From Frateuria_A sp035943815 (GTDB lineage Bacteria; Pseudomonadota; Gammaproteobacteria; Xanthomonadales; Rhodanobacteraceae): a stretch of DNA of 64,000 nt. The number at the start of each line of letters is the position of its first letter. Within the stretch, counting starts at the first letter, position 1. The stretch is from assembly GCF_035943815.1 (NCBI RefSeq), contig NZ_DASZBU010000010.1, positions 194,589-258,588 on the forward strand, in the 5' to 3' direction. This document shows, in pieces, positions 41,248 through 49,527 of the stretch. A model generated the notes under the pieces. The model was not told where the DNA came from and made no database searches. It saw only the letters and a list, made by a program, of their open reading frames with translations. The position numbers and the translations under genes are program-made.

Positions 41248-42108
41248 ATGTCGTCGAGAACGGCTTCGGAACTCGCGGAAAAAATGCGGGCAATGGTGCG
41301 GAGGGAATGTGCGGCAATTCTTCGTGCGCTCGCCTCGCTACACCGTGTTCACCTGTCCATCCACCGGGCGAGGAAGTCGATCCGGCACCTTCGCGCGTTG
41401 CTGTCTCTGGTGGACTATGGCTTGGCGGAGGCTGCGGCGATTGATCGGGTGCTGGAGCGCCTGGGTGACAGCCTTTCGACGCTCCGCGATGCGCACGTCA
41501 TAATCGCCACCGCTGAAACTCTCGCCGCCAGTGACACGTCGAAACAATGGCAGCCTGCTATCGATCGTCTTGTGCAACGGCGCGATGCGCTGGTTCAACG
41601 GTCGCTCGCGCGAGATATCGACTTCCACCGTAGACGCGCTGCGGTCGAGCGCGCCGCACGGCAACTGGATGACATGGCTTGGGCTCGGGTCAAGCCAAAA
41701 GATATCCAGCAGAGGCTTGCGCACAGCTCTCGTCGTGTGGCCAAGGCGGAAACACGCGCGAAGGCCGATCCGACAACGCAAAACCTGCACCGTTGGCGGC
41801 GGCGCGTGCGTAAGCTGCGAATGCAAATAGAAGCACTTTCCGAGATAGCGCCCGAAATAGTACAGAACGCAGTGAAGGAGTCCGCGAGCAAGAAGCTCAA
41901 AGAGCTGCACAGGCTCAGCGACCAGTTGGGCGCACTCCGTGACGAACAGATGCTACGTAATGTGCTGCGGCGAATGAGCGATCTGCCGCATTACGGAGAA
42001 ATAGCGCTGCAGCTTCGCGAGCAACTTGCGCTGCGTGAGTCAAAGCTAGTCAAGCGCGCGGTAGTAACCCTTGACCGGCGGCCTCGCGGGAACCTTAATT
42101 GCGCATAA
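41248..42108 (+). CDS. CHAD-domain protein
   Basis: 286 residues from ATG 41248 preceded by GAGGA. Helical, very basic protein with two CHAD halves; conserved histidine/arginine helices HLSIHRARKSIRHLRALLSL and LHRWRRRVRKLRMQIEALSE. CHAD proteins bind polyphosphate. No adjacent CYTH or ppk gene. The last codons (N-C-A-stop) are made by the XerC arm of the dif-like site, so the gene end coincides with the attachment site of the next element. Confidence 0.85.
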   Translation: MSSRTASELAEKMRAMVRRECAAILRALASLHRVHLSIHRARKSIRHLRALLSLVDYGLAEAAAIDRVLERLGDSLSTLRDAHVIIATAETLAASDTSKQWQPAIDRLVQRRDALVQRSLARDIDFHRRRAAVERAARQLDDMAWARVKPKDIQQRLAHSSRRVAKAETRAKADPTTQNLHRWRRRVRKLRMQIEALSEIAPEIVQNAVKESASKKLKELHRLSDQLGALRDEQMLRNVLRRMSDLPHYGEIALQLREQLALRESKLVKRAVVTLDRRPRGNLNCA

Positions 42109-42125
42109 TGTGTAACTGCCGGCGC
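42098..42125. other. half dif-like attachment site (left junction)
   Basis: Perfect XerC arm ATTGCGCATAA at 42098-42108 with centre TGTGTA, but the sequence after it (ACTGCCGGCGC) is no XerD arm. This arrangement, a good XerC arm with a degenerate XerD arm, is known from TLC-type integrative elements. Repeats the first 14 bases of the full site at 43685. Confidence 0.65.
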
Positions 42126-42398
42126 TTATTTGCCATTTGCCACCCCCGACCGTGGAGCATTATCGGCGGCATTTTGAAGCCGGTGCAAACCGTTCATTTT
42201 GCGGCGTGACAAAGCGCCGTTTATCGACCGCCGCAGACGGCTAATTCGGCGCATTATCGAGCGGCGCGCCTTGACCATTTCAGGCTCAACCTTTCCCGCC
42301 GCAGCGTCCTCTGCGAGCAGCGTATTGGCGACCTGAAGCACCTCCTGCCACACCTTCAGGCGGAAGCGCCAGCGCGTGACTCGGTCCATCTTTTTCAT
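42126..42398 (-). CDS. small basic protein of unknown function
   Basis: 90 residues, strongly basic and helical (MKKMDRVTRWRFRLKVWQE, MRRISRLRRSINGAL). AGGGA upstream supports the ATG at 42398. It lies inside the 1.6-kb dif-flanked element and starts right beside its left end. Not recognised; a nucleic-acid-binding role is only suggested by charge. Confidence 0.5.
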   Translation of the reverse strand: MKKMDRVTRWRFRLKVWQEVLQVANTLLAEDAAAGKVEPEMVKARRSIMRRISRLRRSINGALSRRKMNGLHRLQNAADNAPRSGVANGK

Positions 42399-42440
42399 GC
42401 GATGATCCCTTGGGGCTCAGCCCCGGTTGCTGTTGCAATC

Positions 42441-42481
42441 GCGGCACCCGGCCCACCCTCGACAAGTTGACCGGGTGCCGC
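42441..42481. repeat. 11-base inverted repeat
   Basis: GCGGCACCCGG at 42441-42451 and CCGGGTGCCGC at 42471-42481 with a 19-base loop, between two minus-strand genes of the element. It could be the terminator of the SEC-C gene or an operator. Confidence 0.6.
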
Positions 42482-42485
42482 ACCT

Positions 42486-42809
42486 TCAAGCCCTGCCGTG
42501 GCAGCGCTTGTACTTCTGACCGCTGCCGCACGGGCACGGCTGATTCGCTCCCACCTTCGGCACCTGAAGCGCGGTAGGTCCCTGTGCTGCCGCCGTCTTG
42601 GCGTCTGCCTTGCGAGCCTGCGCAGCCGGCGCCTGTGCCGGCAAAGCCACCCTGGCGGGAGGCTTCACCGCCTCAGGCTTGCGGGCGTCCAGGTAGTCAC
42701 GCAGCGCGATCGCGCACAGGGCATTGAGCGACACGCCGAGCGTGTCCGCGTATGCCTGGGCTTCGGCCTTCAGCGGGTCAGGAAAGCGGAGGGTGGTGCT
42801 GGCCATCAC
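42486..42809 (-). CDS. SEC-C motif protein with ribbon-helix-helix-like N-terminus
   Basis: 107 residues. N-terminal STTLRFPDPLKAEAQAYADTLGVSLNALCAIALRDYL resembles a HicB/Arc-type ribbon-helix-helix DNA-binding region (residues about 4-41). An Ala/Pro-rich linker follows, then the zinc-binding SEC-C motif PCPCGSGQKYKRCHG at the end. It overlaps the upstream gene by four bases. Likely a DNA-binding protein of the dif-flanked element, possibly controlling its copy or integration. Confidence 0.7.
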   Translation of the reverse strand: MMASTTLRFPDPLKAEAQAYADTLGVSLNALCAIALRDYLDARKPEAVKPPARVALPAQAPAAQARKADAKTAAAQGPTALQVPKVGANQPCPCGSGQKYKRCHGRA

Positions 42810-43693
42810 GCCACCCCTGAGCGGGGCGGGTTTGCGTATGACGCCAGAATGGCGTCAGATTGCATGTCGCTAAGGTTGGTAGGTCCCCTGTTAGCCCAAG
42901 GGACCTTCCCGCACACGGCGGGCAGGGAGATTAAACCGCATACTAGCGCCGTTTGTGGCATGTTGGAAGCCTCTTGGTTACTGGCTGGAAGGTGCCCCGA
43001 GTGATGCCAGTATGACGCCAGATTGAAGCCACCGCTAGCCATTGCCGCGCCTGCGGCGGTGCCACACCGGATAACCACCAGGTCGCGGGCCGGATCGCCG
43101 GACGTTCGCCCGCCTGCGGCGCCTGCGGCTTGCCCGCAGGCGGCCGAGCCGGCCGGCTCTTCCGTGACGCGATCCAGAGCGGCCGCCGGGGTGGGCATGT
43201 GCCTTGCCGGCGCGAGGGAAGGGCGCTGGCCCGCGTCCTGCTCGCCTCGCCCTGGCTGCGAGATCAAGAGCGTCACGGCCTGCGGCCTCGCGGGGGCTGA
43301 AGCCCCCACACCCCCGAGCGTGCGGCGGTCGTAGTCCTCCCGCCAGAACCGGGCTTGCTCGCAGGTGATCCACCAGTGGCGCATGGTGCCCTGGTGGTAG
43401 CGCTTGCCGTCCGGGGACCACAGCCCGTTGCGGTTGACCGTCCAGCCGGCCCAGGCATCATCCAGCGCACCCAGGTCGCCCAGGCGCAGGAAGCGCAGCA
43501 GCCGCACCACGGCCCAGGGCACGCGGCATCGCCCGGCGTCCCAGTGCTGGACCGTCCGCAGGGCGACACCCAGGTACTTGGCGCACGCCTGGGGGGTCAG
43601 GAAGCAGCTATGCCGCAGCTCGCGGAACCCGTCCGGGGAGAGCCGCCATACGCGCCGAGGGCGGGCCCGTGGGATCCGTCCTTGATTGCGCAT
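42806..43693 (-). CDS. XafT/VC1465-like Xer recombination activation factor
   Basis: 295 residues from ATG 43693, which lies inside the dif-like site. Residues 1-120 look like the phage-encoded activators of Xer recombination: ELRHSCFLTPQACAKYLGVALRTVQHWDAGRCRVPWAVVRLLRFL (helix-turn-helix, about 19-63) then GDLGALDDAWAGW. The family is usually short; the C-terminal 175 residues are low-complexity and may not be meaningful. The gene reads inward from the attachment site, as expected for an element that integrates at dif. I assign the family from memory of its pattern, so confidence is moderate. Confidence 0.55.
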   Translation of the reverse strand: MRNQGRIPRARPRRVWRLSPDGFRELRHSCFLTPQACAKYLGVALRTVQHWDAGRCRVPWAVVRLLRFLRLGDLGALDDAWAGWTVNRNGLWSPDGKRYHQGTMRHWWITCEQARFWREDYDRRTLGGVGASAPARPQAVTLLISQPGRGEQDAGQRPSLAPARHMPTPAAALDRVTEEPAGSAACGQAAGAAGGRTSGDPARDLVVIRCGTAAGAAMASGGFNLASYWHHSGHLPASNQEASNMPQTALVCGLISLPAVCGKVPWANRGPTNLSDMQSDAILASYANPPRSGVA

Positions 43694-43712
43694 AATGTCT
43701 ATTATGTCAAAT
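43685..43712. other. dif: dif-like XerC/XerD recombination site
   Basis: XerC arm ATTGCGCATAA, centre TGTCTA, XerD arm TTATGTCAAAT. Against the proteobacterial dif consensus only two of 28 positions differ (C for A in the centre, C for T in the XerD arm). It is the right junction of a 1.59-kb element whose left end repeats the XerC arm at 42098. It probably marks the chromosome dimer-resolution site, hence the terminus. Confidence 0.82.
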
Positions 43713-43756
43713 TGTGTGAAGCGGCTCGTGCGTGCTGGCACGCGCTGTCGCTCCCC

Positions 43757-43951
43757 AGTTAACCTTGTCACCTCACCAGTTAACCATGTCATTCCGCTTT
43801 ACCGTGTCACCTTTTAGCTGGATTGAGCTCCCAAAGTAGCTCAAAGAGGCTTTCGGAATCGATTAGTCCTCATGTAGGAGACAGTTGACCTCCCTCCATC
43901 CACTTAACCATGTCACCCAGCTAACCGTGTCACCCAATTAACCATGTCACC
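43757..43951 (+). repeat. six iteron-like direct repeats
   Basis: Six 16-base copies close to WNTTAACCATGTCACC: 43757-43772, 43778-43793, 43797-43812, 43902-43917, 43919-43934 and 43936-43951, in two groups of three separated by about 90 bases. All point the same way. Such arrays are typical of plasmid origins or partition sites, or of multi-repeat transposon ends. No gene lies between them. Flanked by the dif-like site and a hypothetical gene. Confidence 0.8.
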
Positions 43952-44496
43952 TATGGGCGCGGATCGACCTTGGCCCCGCGTCTTGCTCTAGCCCGAACGT
44001 CTTCCTCGGACGCGATCGGCATGCTGATGAAGTCGGCCTCGGGAACGTCCTCGAACACGTTGAGGAAAGGCAGATGCACGAGGACTCTCCAGTCCTGGCC
44101 GTCTCGCTTGGCGGCGTATGGGTGAAGAATTTCCCGATCAGCACGACGACGATCGAAGCGAAGCAAGCCAGGGTTGGGATACTTGCCGGCCTCCTCCCCG
44201 AATTTGGCTTCGATCATGATTCCGACCGCCTCGCTCGAGTAACCGGGGTGTCCAGACGACTCGTGCGCGTGTTTCGCGGCCAAAATGGCGTCTTCTTGCG
44301 TCAGATAGCAGCGCGCTATCTTGTGTTCGTCGAAGACGACCTCGTCCACGATATAGGGCGGTCCGGCCAGCCATTCGGGGGTGCGGCCTGTGAGTCGAAT
44401 CGCCAGGACGGTCCGGGAGCCGGTATCGGTGCAGCGCCAGTGAAACCCCGCACCAGCGAAGAACTCTAGGCCGATATGGAAATCGCTCAATTTCAT
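43951..44496 (-). CDS. conserved hypothetical protein
   Basis: 181 residues starting MKLSDFHIGLEFFAGAGFHWRC, with VVFDEHKIARCYLTQEDAIL. Compact mixed alpha/beta composition, no signal peptide or membrane helix. I have an impression of similar plasmid- or island-borne proteins but can name no function. Its 3' end touches the last iteron-like repeat. Confidence 0.6.
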   Translation of the reverse strand: MKLSDFHIGLEFFAGAGFHWRCTDTGSRTVLAIRLTGRTPEWLAGPPYIVDEVVFDEHKIARCYLTQEDAILAAKHAHESSGHPGYSSEAVGIMIEAKFGEEAGKYPNPGLLRFDRRRADREILHPYAAKRDGQDWRVLVHLPFLNVFEDVPEADFISMPIASEEDVRARARRGAKVDPRP

Positions 44497-44557
44497 GGGC
44501 GTTCCTAGTGATGGTAGGATTTTATTGCGCGGTCATCAGAAAATAAGTGCACCCGTA

Positions 44558-45574
44558 CTAGCGGTTCCTTGCTAGCGGCCGTCGGTCCGCTTCACCACTC
44601 GCGTTCTGGATAGGACAAGAGACACTGCTCGGTCCCTCAGGCGTCATTATCGAGTAGCGCCCGTCCTCTAGTTTGACGGTTGGCAACGGTCGTGAGGCCC
44701 CGCAAATTAAGCGAGGCCAGTAATCCAGCCCTCTCAACACAAAGATCACCCCGTGATAAATCGTGGTGCCAGGCACGATTTTCGGCGCAACTGCGGGAAG
44801 TGCAAGCCAGGCCACGACCATCAAGGCGCTCGCTGGGCGGAATACCCTGATGAGTTCGCCAGGCGCGTTGTTTGGAGGCGTGTCTTTGAGGCGCCAGAGC
44901 AGGACAAGAAGCGCACTCATAGCCTTGAGACCGGCCCACATGGCTCCAATCGTGCATACGAACGCCCACCAGACTAGAGGAACCAGCGAGACTGTCACAA
45001 AACCTACAAAGGAAGGGAAAGCCGCAGGGTCCTCATGCGTCAGTGCGAAGGTGAGCTCCCGCGCCCATGCGCCAGCGATGCAGAAGAACAAGGCTGTTAA
45101 AGCGGCCCACACCATTTTTCCTGCTAAGCGCGCCCACGCTCGTCGGAACAGTCGTGAGGCCTGTAGCGTCCACTCAACCACTCCCAAGCCCATCATTATC
45201 CATGAGAGGCCGCTAGCCACGGAATCCACGCCAATCTGCGAGCCTGTTAAGCCGGGCAGCAAGAATAGAATTATCCAAAGGAAAATCAGAACATACCAAG
45301 CCAACTCCAACCAGGCCGGCATAGGCGTAGGGGCCCGCAAGCCGTCGACTCTGTGCTTTATCCCTGCCCAGGTTGTATTCACTTCCCGGCGCGCTTTGCT
45401 AACAAGGGAAAGGCAAGGTCTGAGAGCTCCCCGTAACACAAGCGCGATTAACCCCAGCGAAAAAAGCAAGCCGCAGGCGCGTTGCCAATGAAGTGTCCCT
45501 GCGCCAATGCCTAGAATTAGAAGCGCCAGTGGCAAGCGCCCGTCACGAATACGTTGGTTGAACGTGCTGCCCAT
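44558..45574 (-). CDS. multi-pass membrane protein of unknown function
   Basis: 338 residues with about seven hydrophobic segments (for example LPLALLILGIGAGTLHW, YVLIFLWIILFLLPGL, WAALTALFFCIAGAW). No family recognised. Lower GC than the left half of the window, in keeping with accessory DNA. Short soluble C-terminus of about 60 residues. Confidence 0.6.
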   Translation of the reverse strand: MGSTFNQRIRDGRLPLALLILGIGAGTLHWQRACGLLFSLGLIALVLRGALRPCLSLVSKARREVNTTWAGIKHRVDGLRAPTPMPAWLELAWYVLIFLWIILFLLPGLTGSQIGVDSVASGLSWIMMGLGVVEWTLQASRLFRRAWARLAGKMVWAALTALFFCIAGAWARELTFALTHEDPAAFPSFVGFVTVSLVPLVWWAFVCTIGAMWAGLKAMSALLVLLWRLKDTPPNNAPGELIRVFRPASALMVVAWLALPAVAPKIVPGTTIYHGVIFVLRGLDYWPRLICGASRPLPTVKLEDGRYSIMTPEGPSSVSCPIQNASGEADRRPLARNR

Positions 45575-45748
45575 GCCAAGCCCCCGAACAAATGTCCGAG
45601 CATAGTGCGGCTAGCTCGTCGCATACGCTGGGACTCGCCACGAGAACTGTTCGGTGCGATCGACGCCTCCCAATGTCATTTCCAAGGTGGGCACTGGGTG
45701 GATTGCGCCAGCCAGCTTGCCTGGCGACGCATCGGGTGCCCAGCGTGG

Positions 45749-46648
45749 TCAGCGTGTCCCGCTGCGTCCGCGAACTCCGGCAGCAGCTTTTTTCGCCCGA
45801 CCCGTTTTGGACTTAGAGGGCTTCGCCAGCCGGGTCTTCGACAGCGCTTTTTCCAGGCCGGCTACCTGCCCCGCAGAGACAGCCAGTTCCTTTTCCGCCA
45901 TCCGAAGCCGCTCAAATAGTCCATCACGTTGCGCCAGCAGCTTCGTGATGGCGTCCTGATGGGCTCGATCCGTGGTCTCAGACAGCTGCTGCCAGTGCTT
46001 GGTCTCTTGCCGGGCCCGGTCAATCTCCTGGTGGGCGCGATCCTCAAGACCACGAATGTAAGCCTCTTGTCTTGTTCGCTCGCTGGCAAACGTCGACTGA
46101 AGCTCTGCAAGTTGGCTCCGAAGAACCTTAAGATCATGGGCTTGATGGTCACACAGCGTATGCAGCCGGTCCCGCTGCTGAGCGAGATCCGCCCGAAGGG
46201 CGTGGCTGTCCTGCAGTTGGGCATCCAGGGTAGCGCAGGCGTGCTCGGCGAGATCCTTGGCGGCTTGGGTCCGAGCGCGATCGGTCTCGGCCGCCTCCAA
46301 GCGGGCGGTCCAAGCCTGGCGTTCCGTGGCCAGGGCGCCGCGGGCGGCCTCCAACGCAGCCCGCTCCTCGGCAAAGCGCCCGGCGATCGCCTGGCTCGCC
46401 TGCTCGGTGGCCAGCTGCCACAAGCCCATCATCGCCTGCCCCACGGGCGTCGGCAGCTCCGGCAAGGCGCTGAGCTGGCGTAGCCGTTCGCCCAACTGGC
46501 CGCGCCACGCATCGAGCATGCGCGTCACCGTGTTCGGCGAGCCGGTGCCGAGCTCGGCACGCACTTTCTCTACGGTGGGGTTCTCACCGGCGCCCAGAAT
46601 GGCGTCCGCGGCGGCGTTGACCTGGTCCTGGGTGATTCCGCGCGGCAT
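45749..46648 (-). CDS. KfrA-like plasmid DNA-binding coiled-coil protein
   Basis: 299 residues. The N-terminus (MPRGITQDQVNAAADAILGAGENPTVEKVRAELG, residues 1-34) is the KfrA helix-turn-helix region. Residues 90-270 form a long coiled coil rich in Ala, Glu, Gln and Arg, and the tail is Lys/Arg-rich. KfrA proteins are plasmid-borne regulators that also help stable inheritance. Presence here, a kilobase or two from iteron-like repeats, suggests plasmid-derived DNA in the chromosome. Confidence 0.8.
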   Translation of the reverse strand: MPRGITQDQVNAAADAILGAGENPTVEKVRAELGTGSPNTVTRMLDAWRGQLGERLRQLSALPELPTPVGQAMMGLWQLATEQASQAIAGRFAEERAALEAARGALATERQAWTARLEAAETDRARTQAAKDLAEHACATLDAQLQDSHALRADLAQQRDRLHTLCDHQAHDLKVLRSQLAELQSTFASERTRQEAYIRGLEDRAHQEIDRARQETKHWQQLSETTDRAHQDAITKLLAQRDGLFERLRMAEKELAVSAGQVAGLEKALSKTRLAKPSKSKTGRAKKAAAGVRGRSGTR

Positions 46649-46728
46649 GCAATGGTCTCCTCGATCGGCGCCCTGCCCTCTGGGTTTTCTACTCGCGATA
46701 AGTGATGACTAATCGGCCCTTCTCCCGA

Positions 46729-47742
46729 TCATACATTTTCAGAGCTCTCAAGCTCCGGCGTAGGACGACGGTCTTGCCGTGAAAGGACGGGACGCGAGGG
46801 AGCTAGGTGGGCGGAGATAGGCCTGGCTTTGCGGGATTCCGCAGGATGCCACCAGCGACGAGTGGGGACTCGGGGTGGCAGTGGTGGAGGGTTCTCAGTG
46901 TGCCCCCCCGTCGAGCGAACCACGTTCATGGCGGCACCTATGCCGCCTGCCGTTAATCCCCCCGAGCCGACGGTTCTCGTCGCTACCGTACTGACCACGT
47001 GTTGGGTGATATGTCGTTCATAGTCCCGAACGTAAACATGCCCACCATTTCTGACGTGCGCCGACACGTGCTGCGGTACGCGGACCTTCTGAGTGCCGGT
47101 AACCCAGTCAGTCTGGAAGACGTTGCGAATGCCCTCAATGATGGCGCAAATCGACAGGATTATTAGGCCAACTGAGCCGCCAAGAAGAGCCAGCCGCGCA
47201 TAGGCGTGCTTCAAAGGCGAGGCGGATACGACCCATGAGTGCACCGCGCCTATGGCAAGAAACGCGACGTCCAAGTATGAAACCGATGCCTCATACTGTT
47301 GCCCCAAGTTCGGTCCGACATAGAAGATCGGACGCAAGATGACAAACACGGAATTGCCAAAGAGCTCACCCCATGACAGGGGGAAAAGAATCAGTGAGGC
47401 AAAGATGCTCAATAGCGCCAAGGGGAACAGCGTGATGATTGATTTCACTGTCATCACGACGTTGTAAATGACCCAAAGGATCAACAAGATCCCGAACAGG
47501 GGAAAGATCGCAGTCAAGCCCATGAGGACCAGTGACACAATCACTGATCCAATAATTTCGTGATACAAATCTTCGGAAATGATGTAGTAGATCAGATAGA
47601 CGAACGAGGCAAGCGTCATGAGGCCTAGGAAAGCGGCAAAATTGGCCCAATCCTGCCCACCCAGACGATGTCGCATTACGTCTACGATAATCCACGCCAA
47701 AAAACACGCACTGGCGCGCGCCAACCTCCCCCCTGAAAACAT
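46729..47742 (-). CDS. multi-pass membrane protein of unknown function
   Basis: 337 residues. About seven membrane segments in residues 10-215 (FLGLMTLASFVYLIYYII, FPLFGILLILWVIYNVVM, LALLGGSVGLIILSICAII), then a soluble tail rich in His, Val and Pro (HVSAHVRNGGHVYVRDYERH). No family recognised. Confidence 0.55.
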   Translation of the reverse strand: MFSGGRLARASACFLAWIIVDVMRHRLGGQDWANFAAFLGLMTLASFVYLIYYIISEDLYHEIIGSVIVSLVLMGLTAIFPLFGILLILWVIYNVVMTVKSIITLFPLALLSIFASLILFPLSWGELFGNSVFVILRPIFYVGPNLGQQYEASVSYLDVAFLAIGAVHSWVVSASPLKHAYARLALLGGSVGLIILSICAIIEGIRNVFQTDWVTGTQKVRVPQHVSAHVRNGGHVYVRDYERHITQHVVSTVATRTVGSGGLTAGGIGAAMNVVRSTGGHTENPPPLPPRVPTRRWWHPAESRKARPISAHLAPSRPVLSRQDRRPTPELESSENV

Positions 47743-48090
47743 GCCTTGTCCTTGATTTGTTGGTGCACTCGCACTCCGGAAAGCGTGTAAACCTTAGCAC
47801 TGCACACTTTCTGGCGTCATCTCACGATCTTTGCCTCGCTAGGGCTGGGGTGCGGTAGATTCGACGCCCGACAAATCGATCTTGGGGCGCTGTGCCGAAG
47901 CGCTCACGGCGTGTTTCGAGGCGGCGGGCATCCGCGAGGGGGCTATCTTTCGGCGGATATGGAGGGGCCGGGTCGGCCCTTCCCTGCTCTGCCGGCCGGC
48001 GCTGTGGTTTAGCCCTCTAACTCTATGGTCTTCAAGGGCGATGGTTGAACGGCGCGATCATCATAGCGCTGCAGGAAACAGTATGACTGC
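47743..48090. other. intergenic region
   Basis: About 350 bases with no supported gene; the reading frames are short and composition-driven. It ends at a 50-base repeat shared with 57871-57920. Confidence 0.5.
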
Positions 48091-48140
48091 GCTACCCCCG
48101 ATAACGCACCCTAATCGCCCTGCCCTGACGTCTGCTCTCG
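48091..48140 (+). repeat. 50-base direct repeat, copy 1
   Basis: Matches 57871-57920 in 43 of 50 positions by eye and in the same orientation, including CTAATCGCCCTGCCCTG. It covers the last codons of the immunity gene and sequence beyond. The two copies bracket the whole RHS locus. Confidence 0.75.
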
Positions 48141-48563
48141 TCTCGGCGTCCCGACAATCCAACAAATCGGCAGCGCCACGCACACAGCCAACGCTCCGCC
48201 GATGAGCGCTCCATGGCGAAGCGCAACCCAACTAAGTGGACCAGTTCTACCAACAAACTGAAACACCCAGGCGGCAATCACCCCGAACAAGATTGCAACA
48301 ATACAAACGCGTAGGGTCGATAGTTGAGATTTCCGTTGGAGCCAGTACAGATACGGCATGCCAAGAACCCATGTTGCAACGTAGCTCATGGGGAGGACAA
48401 AAATCACGGCCGACACTACTCCAGCCTCCCAGCCACGAATCCCTAAAACAATTCCGTCTGTCGCGACACTCCAGAGCATGACAGCCAGGAAGAACATCAA
48501 GGGCGCAAACAAAGGAGCAATTATGCCTCCCACCCACAGCGGGAGCATATTAGTGCGCCTCAT
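48111..48563 (-). CDS. putative membrane immunity protein of RHS cassette 1
   Basis: 150 residues from ATG 48563 (MRRTNMLPLWVGGIIAPLF); an ATG at 48548 directly behind the toxin stop is also possible. Four predicted membrane helices (PLMFFLAVMLWSVA, VVSAVIFVLPMSYVATWV, CIVAILFGVIAAWVFQF, ALIGGALAVCVALPICWIV). It overlaps the end of the RHS tip gene by 14 bases, the usual arrangement of a toxin and its cognate immunity gene. A membrane immunity protein suggests a toxin acting in or at the membrane. No homologue recognised. Confidence 0.6.
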   Translation of the reverse strand: MRRTNMLPLWVGGIIAPLFAPLMFFLAVMLWSVATDGIVLGIRGWEAGVVSAVIFVLPMSYVATWVLGMPYLYWLQRKSQLSTLRVCIVAILFGVIAAWVFQFVGRTGPLSWVALRHGALIGGALAVCVALPICWIVGTPRREQTSGQGD

Positions 48564-49527
48564 TGACGTTTCTCTGATTCTGGTTAACCCAGACGTCATT
48601 TATCAAAAAGTCGGACGCTTGCCCAAGGTTTTGCTTCAAAGCTGTTCCTTCGCCATAGGTCACCGCGTTGCCCTGTGCAACGCCACGAAGAACATAGCCT
48701 GGCGATAGCGTGTGCGAATTCTCAGTCACGTTCATCTCCCAAGTATTTCCGTTCGCGTCCTTGAAGGTATAGCTCTTGACGCTGGAGTCTCCTAAACCTA
48801 CAGCGTTTGCCACCGTTGCGAGCACAGCGCGAGGACCGGACGATGGCGCAGCGTTATTCGGCGTGCCTTCTGGTGTCGCTGATTTTCCTTTAGCGTTCGG
48901 AACCGGGTCTTGCGCAATGGCGTTAGCGACACTCTGTGGCGACTTATTACCGATAGGTGTTTCGTAGATGTATTCGTGATGACCTGTGTTTGAATCCATT
49001 TTCTGAGGCCAATTGGAGGGCGCCGGAAATGGTGGCGTTGAGGGAAGGTAAGTCAACGGCTTACCATTTATCGTAGGCTGACACGTGAACGTGCTTCCCG
49101 AGCGCGTGCAATCCTTACCATTCGGGTCTTGATTGATGATCGGATTGTTATTTGCGTAGTTGTAGCGATTGAAGGTGTTAGGGTTGCCTGCACTTGGGCT
49201 GATCGGATCTGAACTCAAAAATCGCCCTGTAGCCGGATCGTAATACCGCGCCTGCATGTACACGAGCCCGGTGTCCGGGTCGTTCACGTGCCCGGTGTAG
49301 CCCGGCCCGTTGGGCGGTGCGCCCAGGGATGCCACCGGCGTGCCGTAGGGTGCGTAGTCGTAGCGCGCGATGATGTTGCCTTGCGCATCCGCTTCCACCA
49401 GCGGCGTTCCCTGCGGATCGGTGTAGACATAGGTCACCGTATCCGTCTGCGCATGGGCTTGCAGCCCCAGCCCCAGCCATAGGCCAAGCCGGAACAAGGT
49501 TTGAAGGGTGACTCGGCTGATCTTCAT
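48550..49527 (-). CDS. secreted RHS-core tip with unknown C-terminal toxin (cassette 1)
   Basis: 325 residues from ATG 49527. Signal peptide (KISRVTLQTLFRLGLWLGLG, ending AHA), then at once the closing part of an RHS core: TVTYVYTDPQGTPLVEADAQ, YTGHVNDPDTGLVYMQARYY and DPATGRFLSSDPI, ending NPIINQDPNGK near residue 122. The remaining 200 residues are cassette-specific (HHEYIYETPIGNK, SYTFKDANGNTWEMNV) and should hold the toxin. No catalytic motif recognised. Upstream is a duplicated remnant of the large RHS gene. Confidence 0.8.
   Translation of the reverse strand: MKISRVTLQTLFRLGLWLGLGLQAHAQTDTVTYVYTDPQGTPLVEADAQGNIIARYDYAPYGTPVASLGAPPNGPGYTGHVNDPDTGLVYMQARYYDPATGRFLSSDPISPSAGNPNTFNRYNYANNNPIINQDPNGKDCTRSGSTFTCQPTINGKPLTYLPSTPPFPAPSNWPQKMDSNTGHHEYIYETPIGNKSPQSVANAIAQDPVPNAKGKSATPEGTPNNAAPSSGPRAVLATVANAVGLGDSSVKSYTFKDANGNTWEMNVTENSHTLSPGYVLRGVAQGNAVTYGEGTALKQNLGQASDFLINDVWVNQNQRNVNEAH

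Noticed and set aside
42806..43300. C-terminal half of the Xer-activator-like protein as a functional domain
   Set aside because: Low-complexity Ala/Gly/Pro composition without conserved motifs; kept within the gene call but not assigned a role.
43757..43951. CRISPR array
   Set aside because: Repeats are only about 14-16 bases, spacers are 1-5 bases or 90 bases, and no cas genes are present.
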